Assembly: GCA_964400625.1 (NCBI GenBank)
Contig: CAYNUS010000008.1
Span: 1-52,826, forward strand
DNA from: DYFX01 sp964400625
GTDB lineage: Bacteria > Patescibacteriota > Patescibacteriia > SG8-24 > DYFX01
Direction of reading: 5' to 3'
DNA length: 52,826 nt
In this document: positions 24,701 to 33,434 of the stretch, piece by piece
How positions within the stretch are numbered: the first letter of the stretch is position 1
How the letters are laid out: every line of letters begins with the position of its first letter
Notes under the pieces: model-generated
The model's input: the letters and a program-made list of their open reading frames with translations, nothing else
What the model was told of the DNA's origin: nothing
Databases searched by the model: none
Program-made: the position numbers and the translations under genes

Positions 24701-25900
24701 GCAGGAGCTCGCGCCCGAGGACGCGCCCATGCAGTCGATGTCGGAGCAGTCGTCGTCGCCGTCCAGGTCGTCGTCGAGGCCGTTGAAGCACTGCGCCGGG
24801 TCGTCGACGAACGTGCCGCTGCCGGAGTCGTAACGCAGGCGCTCGTCCACGGTGCAGTTCCCCTGCCCTTGGCAGTCGTAGTCGCGGCAATCGATGCCGG
24901 TGCCGGCGTTCGCGTCGACGGTGTCGTCGTAATCCTGGTCGCGGTCGTTGTCGATGTTGTCGACGCAGGACGTTTCCGCGGCCGCGCAATCCTGGAAGCC
25001 CGTCTTCCAGCAGCCGGTGCCCGGATCGTTGTCGGCGCAGTCGAGCTCGCCGTTGCCGTCGTTGTCGAAGCCGTCGGCGCAGTTGGCGCGGCCGGCGCCG
25101 CCGTTCTCGGCGCCGCAGAACTTCGTCTCCGCGACGTTGCCGGCGCGGCCGTTGCAGAGCGGATCCGCGCAGTCCGTCTCGCCGTTGCCGTTGTTGTCGA
25201 GGCCGTCGTTGCAGGTGGTCTCGGGCGATTCGCAGACGCTCGTCGGGGAGATGTCCTCGCCGGTGCAGTCCGAATCCGCGCAGTCCAGCCGGTAGTCGAG
25301 GTCGTTGTCGACGCCGTCGTAGCACTGGCGGTAGGAGCCGCCGAAGAGGCCCGACAGCGATTCGCCTTCGTCGCGGTTGGACGGCGAGGCCGGGTCGAGG
25401 AACACGTCGAAGGGGCCGACGATCTGCGACGCGCCGTACTGCGCGAACTCGAGCGTGACGGAAATCACGCCGGGCACGGGGCCGACGTAGCGCAGGTCCT
25501 GCGTGAAGTCGAACGTCACGCCGGAAGCGACCGACGCCGCGGACCGTTCGACGATCGTCTTCGCGAGGTTGACCGATTGGTCGGAGGGCAGGCTGGCCGT
25601 CGGACTCGGGTTCTTGAGCGACGCGTTGCTCGAGAACGCCTTATCCACCGTGATCTTGAAACGCACGGGGTTCGCGTCGGCCGCGTAGGGACCGCTCGTG
25701 AAGCGGACCTTGAGGCTGGCGTCGTCCTCGTCGTGGTTCTGCGTCCAGGCGTAGTCGACGTCCTGTCCGCCCACCGTGACGGTGCCGGTGCAGACGTTGC
25801 CGTCGCAGCTCGTGTCGAGCACCGCCTGCGCCGGCGTGAATTCGCGCCAGAAAAGACCGGCGGCGACGGCGAGCGCGGCGATCAGGAAACGCCTGCTCAT
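21701..25900 (-). CDS. Giant secreted protein with nine DxDxDG-type Cys repeats
   Basis: 1399 aa exported protein with signal peptide at 1-26 (...FTPAQA). Residues 27-185 form a beta domain. Residues 190-600 hold nine repeats of the form C-x-DGxDNDxDGxxDC-x-D-x2-C, resembling MopE-like or EF-loop calcium motifs with disulfides. Beta-sandwich modules follow, then a thrombospondin type 3-like CDNCVNFYNPNQRDRNANGVGDSC near 1020 and more Cys pairs. The C-terminal 250 residues are beta-rich with GTTPLLATGVFVAKNFSF. ATG at 25900 overlaps the preceding gene as ATGA. No LPxTG or C-terminal membrane anchor is present. It lies directly upstream of pilM, so it may be a pilus-associated adhesin; that is inferred. 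Confidence 0.85.
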   Translation of the reverse strand: MSRRFLIAALAVAAGLFWREFTPAQAVLDTSCDGNVCTGTVTVGGQDVDYAWTQNHDEDDASLKVRFTSGPYAADANPVRFKITVDKAFSSNASLKNPSPTASLPSDQSVNLAKTIVERSAASVASGVTFDFTQDLRYVGPVPGVISVTLEFAQYGASQIVGPFDVFLDPASPSNRDEGESLSGLFGGSYRQCYDGVDNDLDYRLDCADSDCTGEDISPTSVCESPETTCNDGLDNNGNGETDCADPLCNGRAGNVAETKFCGAENGGAGRANCADGFDNDGNGELDCADNDPGTGCWKTGFQDCAAAETSCVDNIDNDRDQDYDDTVDANAGTGIDCRDYDCQGQGNCTVDERLRYDSGSGTFVDDPAQCFNGLDDDLDGDDDCSDIDCMGASSGASSCASFEAYLPPSPLGDGTVIPAFYFNLCDDGVDNDGNGLIDELDPDCRNVFGQCGPSPGQEDYTFLSCANADDDDLDGGIDCGDAECRTNRKIGRAGCTTASCGAQYATVDTDAAICSASENSANYCGDGIDNDGDGLIDCSDAGCTAPAQRHGPTVGSMASSPYFCGAESGAVTCHDGADNDSDGGADCFDAACQDGVQCRQRPGAGGWTLAASCPAVPNTTALEAIAGGGNTFYAHDDRIYVGSAYRMRFRGYGSYTSLTIVIGDAAVPANAFPFDAGTGNCTLSGAGASQMAYASPSAGVGIITEEYGETIVDFDVTLTCAISSAVPLGPEDFKLSIVANRVGTVEFGETTPSVQVYENVAPTLPVPAVEFEGIVSGQIDVPVGATVRLQATPNADPSGICRCDFELDGTAYSSADGTCVATVGPFANDSAAFAVDSAAVDGASNKSATSTQVIDVNVVPSVDENLVLGTDVNGATVLTYRGGEDVSLTAKFRTDTLSTFPPAASCRVYVYDQDWAGGIAASAVMVPTALGTTVTCQGVYTVPGALAAGRYWIFVEATDSTGDVVRSNAQSFLKCENADVGTGACADADFDNDGAPEGRFTPTGYVSPPTPTYFGAPFPRACDNCVNFYNPNQRDRNANGVGDSCEAGLVGRCKYKYCGETPDDLTPGGICSEDSDCAGDDLCIVVDQPMCTVNCSADSDCQPPVTAALGVCSLDWGACGAGDSDEGSCCFSGADCLTGECKALVKPFLETVSGQIYSAGEIQASEEPPIHNATYCLQSGGLITNFTSAAGCRLAESPVYEIPKPERNYVGSFGAIDVAGILGGKYGSLLTPGALPDQLDGKIYYFPSGLTISSDIEFQNSAGASRANGLVVVVGDLIIDGNLSYQDRNESDLKNLASVGWIVLKDGGTGGNVYVGPSVERLVGAFFAEETIDTGSGTTPLLATGVFVAKNFSFEREYASRTEGSERVIFDARVILNPPPGLSDATRSLPGFRSTPGG

Positions 25901-27312
25901 GGCGCGGGGGGCAAAGGCGCCGCGGCCGGCGGATGCGTGATGCAGAGGTAGGTGATGCCGCGGCAGTTGCGATCCGGCACGGTCGCCGGCGTGCCTCCGG
26001 CGCAGTCGCGCTGGAGGTTCGCGTCGTCGTCGAGGTCGTCGTAGCAGCGGATCTCCACCGGGACGCCGCGCGCCTTGAGCAGCGTGAACGCGAGGTCGCC
26101 TTCCGTGTCGCACTGCACGACGTCGTCCTCGGGACTCGTGTTCTCGAAGTACGCGCGGCCGGGATCGGTGTTCACGTTGCCGTCGAGGCAGTATTTGGCG
26201 CGCACGGAGTCGATGGAGTCGGCGCCGCCGGGGCCGGAGAAGGACCAGGTGCCGGGATGGACGGCGATGCGGCGCGAGACGGCCTTGGCTTCCGGCGGCG
26301 TGGCCTGGACCTCGCAGCCGAACGGGAGGTCCGGCGGTTCGGAGCCGAACGACCAGAGCACGGGGTTCCCTTGCGCGTCGGAGAGCGCGTCGCCGACGGC
26401 GACGGTGTAGGAGACGGAGTAGGAAGGCACGAGCGCCTGGCGCGCGACGACCGTATGCTGGAGCTCGCGCCGCGTGCCGTCGGACATCTGGAAGACGCAG
26501 CGCAGGAGCGCGCCGGCGGGCGCCGAGAAATCGGTGAAGACGATCGGGATGGCCGTGAGCGCGTCGCCGACGGGCGAATAGATGCCTTCGATGGGATCGA
26601 TGTCCCCTGCCCAGCCGGTGTCGACGAACGTGCTCGTCACGCCCCAGGCGCCCGGCGCGCCGCATCCGGAGAACGGCGTGCCGCAGCCGAACTGGATCCA
26701 GCCCGAACCGCTGTCGTCGCCGTTGCCGTTCCAGGCGTAGCCGTAGAACTCGCCGGCGGGCTGCGTGGCGTCCTCGTCATAGCTCACCGCATAGTCGGAA
26801 CCCGGGCACGAGCGCGGCGAGGCCGTGTTCGTGCCGACGTCGGTGCAGTTGAGCGAGATCCAGCCGCGGTAGTCGGTGCCGTCCGTCATGCTCACGACGT
26901 ACGCCCAGCCGTGGAGTTCCTGTTCGGTGGAATCGTAATGCGCGCACGGGACGAATCCCGGGCAATAGTGGTCGGCGGCGGAGGCGGGAGCCGAAGGCGT
27001 GCCCCCGGGCGGGACGCCGGCGGCGCCGTCGCAGCTCGCGCCGAAACAGATCCAGCCGGCGCTGCTCGACCAGGCCCAGCCGGACAGGTTGTGATCGTCG
27101 TCGAAATCGAGCCCGTAGTCGCCCGCCGCGCCGGTGCAGCCGTTCACGACGTTGTTGCAGTCCATCGAGATCCAGCCGAGCGTGCCGGACCAGGCCCAGC
27201 CGCTCACGTTATGGACCGCCGCCTCCGCGGAGCGCGGCGCGAGCAGCAGCAAGAAGAGGCCCACGCCGAAAACGAGGGAGGTCAGTCGGGGCGAAAGCCG
27301 GGACGTTCCCAT
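25897..27312 (-). CDS. Secreted protein with WAW...GWI repeats
   Basis: 471 aa, signal peptide at 1-32 (...APRSAEA). Four aromatic repeats follow: SGWAWSGTLGWISMDC, SGWAWSSSAGWICFG, HGWAYV...YRGWISLNC and YGYAWNGNG...SGWIQFGC. Each is followed by a Gly/Asp-rich turn and most by a Cys. I have seen this motif mainly in candidate-phylum bacteria. Residues 230-360 look like a beta-sandwich. Near the end CYDDLDDDANLQRDC resembles the Asp repeats of the next protein, and a Pro-rich tail ends the chain. ATG at 27312 is 8 nt after TAGAAT. Function unknown; co-translated with the giant protein. Confidence 0.85.
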   Translation of the reverse strand: MGTSRLSPRLTSLVFGVGLFLLLLAPRSAEAAVHNVSGWAWSGTLGWISMDCNNVVNGCTGAAGDYGLDFDDDHNLSGWAWSSSAGWICFGASCDGAAGVPPGGTPSAPASAADHYCPGFVPCAHYDSTEQELHGWAYVVSMTDGTDYRGWISLNCTDVGTNTASPRSCPGSDYAVSYDEDATQPAGEFYGYAWNGNGDDSGSGWIQFGCGTPFSGCGAPGAWGVTSTFVDTGWAGDIDPIEGIYSPVGDALTAIPIVFTDFSAPAGALLRCVFQMSDGTRRELQHTVVARQALVPSYSVSYTVAVGDALSDAQGNPVLWSFGSEPPDLPFGCEVQATPPEAKAVSRRIAVHPGTWSFSGPGGADSIDSVRAKYCLDGNVNTDPGRAYFENTSPEDDVVQCDTEGDLAFTLLKARGVPVEIRCYDDLDDDANLQRDCAGGTPATVPDRNCRGITYLCITHPPAAAPLPPAP

Positions 27313-27320
27313 ACCGCCTT

Positions 27321-27326
27321 ATTCTA
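27321..27326 (-). promoter_or_regulatory. -10 box of the two-gene exoprotein operon, leaderless
   Basis: Minus-strand TAGAAT with exactly 8 nt (AAGGCGGT) to ATG at 27312. The AAGGCGG could also act as a ribosome site if transcription starts earlier. The gap 27313-27403 also holds TTGACG-17 nt-CACAAT on the plus strand as a weak promoter for the peptidase gene. Confidence 0.55.
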
Positions 27327-27403
27327 CCGTAATTGACGCTCAACCGCACGGACATCACAATGGGGACATCTCGACATCACTCACGCCTTCTTCAACCCCT
27401 CCC

Positions 27404-29236
27404 ATGAACCCACGCCATCCGAACGAGATCGGCGCCGATGCGTACCGCTGGAACCTCGACTGCTTCTACCGCCAGCCGGACGACCCGCGCATCGACGAAG
27501 ACCTGGCGGCCTTCGCCAAGGATGCCGAAGCCTTCCAGGCCGCCTACAAAGGACGCCTCGCGGAACGCCTCGGCGACGCCATCCGCGCCTACGCGGCGCT
27601 CGAGACGCTCGGCGGCAAGGCGCCGGTCTACCTTTTCCTGAAACAGAGCGTCGATACCGCCGACGAAGCCGTCGAAAGCCGCATGGCCGGCGTCCGCCAG
27701 GCCCTCGCCGCCGCGCACGGGAAATTCCTGACCTTCTTCAGCCTTGAGATCATGCGGCTCGAGGAGGCGGCCATCATGGCGCAGGCGGAAGCCGATGCCG
27801 ACGTCCGCAAGCACCTGCCCTGGATCCGACGCATCCGCGCGCACGCACGACACGTCTTCGACGAGCCGCTCGAGGCCGCGCTGACGATCCGGAGCCCGTA
27901 CGGCTCGTCGTCATGGTCGGAGTTCTTCGACAAGTTCGAAAGCCTGCTCCGCTTCCCGTGGGACGGCCATGACCGCACCATCACCGAGATGCTCCATCTC
28001 CTCACGGAAGGGCAGGATCCGGCCGCGCGCGCCGGCATCATGAAGAGCCTGAACGACGGTCTCAAGGGCCCGTTCGCGGAATACGCGGCCCAGGCCTTGC
28101 ATGTCGTGGCCGGTGAAAAGGACGTCGAAGACCGCGAACGCGGCTATCCGCATCCGATGGCGTCCCGCAACATGGAGAACGACATCCCCGACGCGACGGT
28201 CGAGGCCCTGCACCGCGCCGCGCTCGAGACCGGAGCCCCGCTCGCGCAGCGGTACTACCGCCTCAAAGCGGCCATCCTCGGCCTGCCGCGGCTCCGCTGG
28301 AGCGACCGCAACGCCCGCCTGCCGTTCGAGGACGCCTCGCACGTGCCGTTCGAGGACGCGCGACGCATGACGGTCGAGGCCTACCGGAGCTTCAGCCCGA
28401 CGCTCGCCGGCATCGTCGACGGACTGTTCTCGCGAGGCCGCGTGGACGCCGGAGCCGGCCCGAGCCGCAGGGCCGGCGCCTACAACTATTCCGCGATCCT
28501 CCCGGACGGCGCGGTCGAGACGTTCGTCTTCATGAGCTACCAAGGCGCGCGTCGCGACGTCGCGACCTTGGCCCACGAATGCGGCCACGCGGCGCACGGC
28601 ATGCTCGCGGGCGAAGCGCAGGGGCCGCTCATGTTCCACGCGCCGATGGCGTACGCCGAGACGGCTTCCGTCTTCGGCGAACGGGTGGCCTTCGAGCACC
28701 TCCGCGCGGAGATCGCGGCGGCGGGCGACGCCCGCGCCGAGCTCGCGCTCGTCATCGCGAAGCTCGACGACACGATGAACACCGTCGTGCGGCAGATCGC
28801 CTTCTCGAACTTCGAGCGCCGCCTGCACGCGGCGGGCGGGCGCAAGCTCTCCGTCAAGGAGCTCTGCGCGATCTGGATGGAGACGACCAGGGAGATCTAC
28901 GGCGAGGACGGCGACGTCTTCACCTACGAGGACATGGACCATCTCTGGGCGTACGTCTCGCACTTCCATCGGCCGTTCTACGTCTACAGCTACGCCTTCG
29001 GCGAACTCCTGACGCAAGGGCTCTTCGCGCGCAAGGAGGCGTACGGCGCGGCGTTCGAGCCGATGTATCTCGATCTCCTGCGCGCGGGAGCGACCAAGAA
29101 CGCCAAGGAGCTGCTCGCGCCCTTCGGGCTCGACCCGGACGATCCGAAGTTCTGGTCCGACGGCATCGCCTCGAGTTTCGGCGCGCTGATCGGCGACGCG
29201 GAGCGCCTCTGCGATCGGGCCGGCATCGCCCGCTGA
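27404..29236 (+). CDS. M3 family oligoendopeptidase (PepF-like)
   Basis: 610 aa cytoplasmic zinc metallopeptidase that degrades short peptides. The zinc motif HECGH is at 391-395 in LAHECGHAAHGML, and the third ligand Glu lies downstream in YAETASVFGE. The N-terminal half is helical, and the C-terminal SYAFGELLTQGLFARKE is typical of PepF. There is no signal peptide. ATG at 27404 begins MNPRHPNEIGADAYRW, which aligns with family starts, while upstream in-frame sequence lies in the divergent promoter region. A bidirectional terminator follows directly. Confidence 0.95.
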   Translation: MNPRHPNEIGADAYRWNLDCFYRQPDDPRIDEDLAAFAKDAEAFQAAYKGRLAERLGDAIRAYAALETLGGKAPVYLFLKQSVDTADEAVESRMAGVRQALAAAHGKFLTFFSLEIMRLEEAAIMAQAEADADVRKHLPWIRRIRAHARHVFDEPLEAALTIRSPYGSSSWSEFFDKFESLLRFPWDGHDRTITEMLHLLTEGQDPAARAGIMKSLNDGLKGPFAEYAAQALHVVAGEKDVEDRERGYPHPMASRNMENDIPDATVEALHRAALETGAPLAQRYYRLKAAILGLPRLRWSDRNARLPFEDASHVPFEDARRMTVEAYRSFSPTLAGIVDGLFSRGRVDAGAGPSRRAGAYNYSAILPDGAVETFVFMSYQGARRDVATLAHECGHAAHGMLAGEAQGPLMFHAPMAYAETASVFGERVAFEHLRAEIAAAGDARAELALVIAKLDDTMNTVVRQIAFSNFERRLHAAGGRKLSVKELCAIWMETTREIYGEDGDVFTYEDMDHLWAYVSHFHRPFYVYSYAFGELLTQGLFARKEAYGAAFEPMYLDLLRAGATKNAKELLAPFGLDPDDPKFWSDGIASSFGALIGDAERLCDRAGIAR

Positions 29237-29242
29237 AAACGG

Positions 29243-29268
29243 AAGACCCCGGCGTGCCGGGGTCTTTT
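29243..29268 (+). terminator. Bidirectional terminator between M3 peptidase and RNase HI
   Basis: AAGACCCCGG, loop CGTG and CCGGGGTCTT form a perfect 10-bp stem with TTTT on the right and A residues on the left. It separates the converging genes. Confidence 0.9.
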
Positions 29269-29687
29269 CATCCTTTCGCGTGCCGGTCGAGCGCCTTGTT
29301 GACCAGCGCGTCGGCCTCCGTGTTGAACTCGCGCCGCACGTGGACGAACGCGACCTTCTTGAACGCGATGCGCTCGTTGTGGATCAGCACGTAGAGCGTC
29401 GCGAGGCCGGCGTCCTTCACCTTGTACTCCCCCGTCAGCTGTTTCACGGCGAGCTCCGAATCCATGCGCATCTCGAGCGTCTCGGCCCCGAGCTCGCGCG
29501 CCTTGCGGATGGCCGCGAGGATGCCCTTGTACTCCGCCTGGTTGTTGGTGGTGACTCCGACGTATTCGCCGTGGCCCGCGATCGTCTCGCCGTCCGGCGT
29601 CTTGATGACGTAGCCGTACGCCGAAGGACCGGGGTTGCCCCGGGAACCGCCGTCGCTGTAGGAGATGAGGTGGGGATAACGCGCCAT
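29268..29687 (-). CDS. rnhA: Ribonuclease HI
   Basis: 139 aa. Degrades RNA in RNA-DNA hybrids. All four catalytic acidic residues are seen: D12 in SDGGSRGNPGP, E52 in NNQAEYKG, D76 in MRMDSELAVKQL and D126 in NTEADALVNKALD. ATG at 29687 is 8 nt after TATACT, so the mRNA is probably leaderless. It shares a compact terminator-promoter gap with recJ upstream. The catalytic core only, with no hybrid-binding domain. Confidence 0.96.
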   Translation of the reverse strand: MARYPHLISYSDGGSRGNPGPSAYGYVIKTPDGETIAGHGEYVGVTTNNQAEYKGILAAIRKARELGAETLEMRMDSELAVKQLTGEYKVKDAGLATLYVLIHNERIAFKKVAFVHVRREFNTEADALVNKALDRHAKG

Positions 29688-29695
29688 ACCGGAAC

Positions 29696-29701
29696 AGTAT
29701 A
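29696..29701 (-). promoter_or_regulatory. -10 box of rnhA, leaderless
   Basis: Minus-strand TATACT with exactly 8 nt to ATG at 29687; it starts 4 nt after the T-tract of the recJ terminator. Confidence 0.6.
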
Positions 29702-29705
29702 TACG

Positions 29706-29733
29706 AAAAAGCCGCCGATCATGCATCGGCGGC
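29706..29733 (-). terminator. Terminator of lepA-recJ, stop codon in the loop
   Basis: GCCGCCGAT and ATCGGCGGC form a 9-bp stem with a 5-nt loop and TTTTT on the minus strand. The recJ stop codon TGA overlaps the loop and stem edge. Confidence 0.85.
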
Positions 29734-31428
29734 CGCGCGGACATCCACGATCCGCCCTTGCGGCTCGACACGCCCGTTCCATTCGTTGAGATCGAGTTCG
29801 ACGACGGCGTCGACAGGCTTGCCGATCGGAAGTTCCGTCAGCATCGGGCCGAAGCCGAAGCCGATGAGCTTCAGGCGTCCGCCCTTGTCGTCGACGACGG
29901 TGAGCTGGAGGTGCTTGCCCTCCGCGCCGACCTGCCGCGACGAGGCGACGCGCCCTCCGCGCAGGAGGAAGCGCGGACGAGGATTGCCCTCGCCGTGCGG
30001 TTCGAGCGCTTTCAGCTCCTTCACGAGCCCGACCGTGACCTCGTGGACCGCCGCCTCTTCCTCGATCGAGATCGAGGGCGTGAGGTCGGAAGAACCGATG
30101 GCCGCGTCGGCGTGAGCGATGAAGGCCCGCTTGAAGGCTTCGAACTTCTCGTCGCCGACGATGGTCATGCCGCAGGCGGCCGGGTGGCCGCCGAACTTCA
30201 GGATGTGCTCCGCGCACGCGCGAAGCGCGCCCGTGACGTCGAAGCCTGGGATGCTGCGGCCGGAGCCGACGTAGCGCCCATGCTCGTCGCGGCCGACCGC
30301 GATCACGGGGCGATAATGCTCGTCGACGAGCTTGGAGGCGACGAGGCCGCAGAGGGCGGCCGGCCAGCCTTGGCCGGCGACCACGATGGCGCTCTGCGTC
30401 GCCTGCGCGGCGCCCATCACGAAGGCTTCCTCCATGATATGGGCGGTCGCCTTCTGGCGGTCGGCGTTGTGGCCGTGGAGGACTTCAGCGCGGACTTCCG
30501 CGTCTTCCGACGTCTCCGCCGTCAGCAGCCCGAAGGCCGCGTCGGCGTGCTCCATGCGTCCGGCCGCGTTGATGCGCGGCGCGATGCGGAAGCCGATCGA
30601 CATGGCGTCGAGCGTCTCGTCGTCGCGGCGCACGCCGTCGATGAGCGTCTTGAGGCCCAGGCGCTTCGTCTTGTTGAGGACCACGAGCCCGAAGTGCACG
30701 AGCGCACGGTTCTCGCCGACGAGCTTGCCCATGTCGGCCACGGTGGAGATGGAGACCATGTCGAGCAGCCACTTCTCGTGGCCGGCCGGCAGGTTCGCCT
30801 CCTTCCAGAGCGCCTGGCAGAGCTTGAAGGCCACGCCGCCTCCGGTGAGGTGGCGGAACGGGTACGTCTCGCCTTCGCGGAGCGGATGCAGGATGGCGTA
30901 GGCGGGCGGAAGCTCGGGCGGCAGGGTGTGGTGATCGGTGACGATGACGTCGATGCCGAGCGAGACCGCGAGCGCGATCTCCTTGCCGCTCGAGATGCCG
31001 CAGTCGCAGGTGACGATGACCCTGGTCCCTTCCGCGCCCATCTTCTCGATGGACGGGGCGTTCATGCCGTAGCCGTCCTTCTCGCGATGCGGGAGGTAGA
31101 CCGACACGTCGGCGCCGATGGCCTTGAGCGTCGAGTGGAGCACGACCGAACCGGAGACGCCGTCGGCGTCGTAGTCGCCGTGGACGACGATCTTCTCGCC
31201 GGAGCGCGCCGCCTTCATCAGGCGGTCGACGGCCTTGCGCATATCAAGGAACAGGAACGGGTCATGCACGTCCCGGTCCCAGGAAGGATGCAGGAATCCG
31301 TCGGCCTCGGCGGCCGTGCGGATGCCTCGCCTCCAAAGGAGCGCGGCGATGAGCCGCGAATGCCCCGCCAAGGCGTCGTACGCCTCTTGGGGAACCGTCT
31401 CGGCTATCTTCCAGCGTTTTTGACCCAT
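29719..31428 (-). CDS. recJ: Single-stranded-DNA exonuclease RecJ
   Basis: 569 aa 5'-3' ssDNA exonuclease for recombination and mismatch or base-excision repair. The DHH core has HGDYDADGVSGS at 83-94, CDCG at 141-144 and TDHH at 164-167. The DHHA1 domain follows with GRSIPGFDVTGAL and GGHPAACGMTI near 390-415, and the C-terminal OB-like domain with RVEPQGRIVDVR. ATG at 31428 is 6 nt after the 34-aa gene. Last gene of the lepA operon. Confidence 0.96.
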   Translation of the reverse strand: MGQKRWKIAETVPQEAYDALAGHSRLIAALLWRRGIRTAAEADGFLHPSWDRDVHDPFLFLDMRKAVDRLMKAARSGEKIVVHGDYDADGVSGSVVLHSTLKAIGADVSVYLPHREKDGYGMNAPSIEKMGAEGTRVIVTCDCGISSGKEIALAVSLGIDVIVTDHHTLPPELPPAYAILHPLREGETYPFRHLTGGGVAFKLCQALWKEANLPAGHEKWLLDMVSISTVADMGKLVGENRALVHFGLVVLNKTKRLGLKTLIDGVRRDDETLDAMSIGFRIAPRINAAGRMEHADAAFGLLTAETSEDAEVRAEVLHGHNADRQKATAHIMEEAFVMGAAQATQSAIVVAGQGWPAALCGLVASKLVDEHYRPVIAVGRDEHGRYVGSGRSIPGFDVTGALRACAEHILKFGGHPAACGMTIVGDEKFEAFKRAFIAHADAAIGSSDLTPSISIEEEAAVHEVTVGLVKELKALEPHGEGNPRPRFLLRGGRVASSRQVGAEGKHLQLTVVDDKGGRLKLIGFGFGPMLTELPIGKPVDAVVELDLNEWNGRVEPQGRIVDVRAAADA

Positions 31429-31434
31429 GCCCTA

Positions 31435-31539
31435 TCAATACCCGTAAAGGGTGGTGGACACAAGCATGGACACGAGGACGAGCAGGCACAGCACCGCCCA
31501 GCCCTTCTTGATCCAATCGCGCCTACGCCATTTCTTCAT
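31435..31539 (-). CDS. 34-aa single-pass membrane protein between lepA and recJ
   Basis: A very short gene from ATG at 31539 to TGA at 31435. It has a strongly basic, aromatic N-terminus (MKKWRRRDWIKKGW), one hydrophobic helix (AVLCLLVLVSMLVSTTL) and the end YGY. The positive N-terminus predicts an N-in orientation. It begins 4 nt after the lepA stop and ends 6 nt before recJ, leaving no spare sequence, which supports a real gene. Function unknown; no close family is known to me. Confidence 0.7.
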   Translation of the reverse strand: MKKWRRRDWIKKGWAVLCLLVLVSMLVSTTLYGY

Positions 31540-31543
31540 ATGA

Positions 31544-33394
<1,851 letters not shown>

Positions 33395-33434
33395 GATGGG
33401 TCGAGGCTACCGGAAAACGCGGGAGATTTCAACC

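Noticed and set aside
24110..25330. Direct DNA repeats suggestive of a CRISPR array
   Set aside because: The periodicity comes from the Asp/Cys protein repeats; unit sequences and spacings vary and there are no conserved palindromic repeats or cas genes.
21656..25951. A 1431-codon open frame on the plus strand opposite the giant exoprotein
   Set aside because: It mirrors the Asp/Cys-rich repeats of the real gene. It lacks a signal, recognisable domains or start context, and its composition is Arg/Val/Ala/Asp-biased as expected from an antisense frame of GC-rich DNA.
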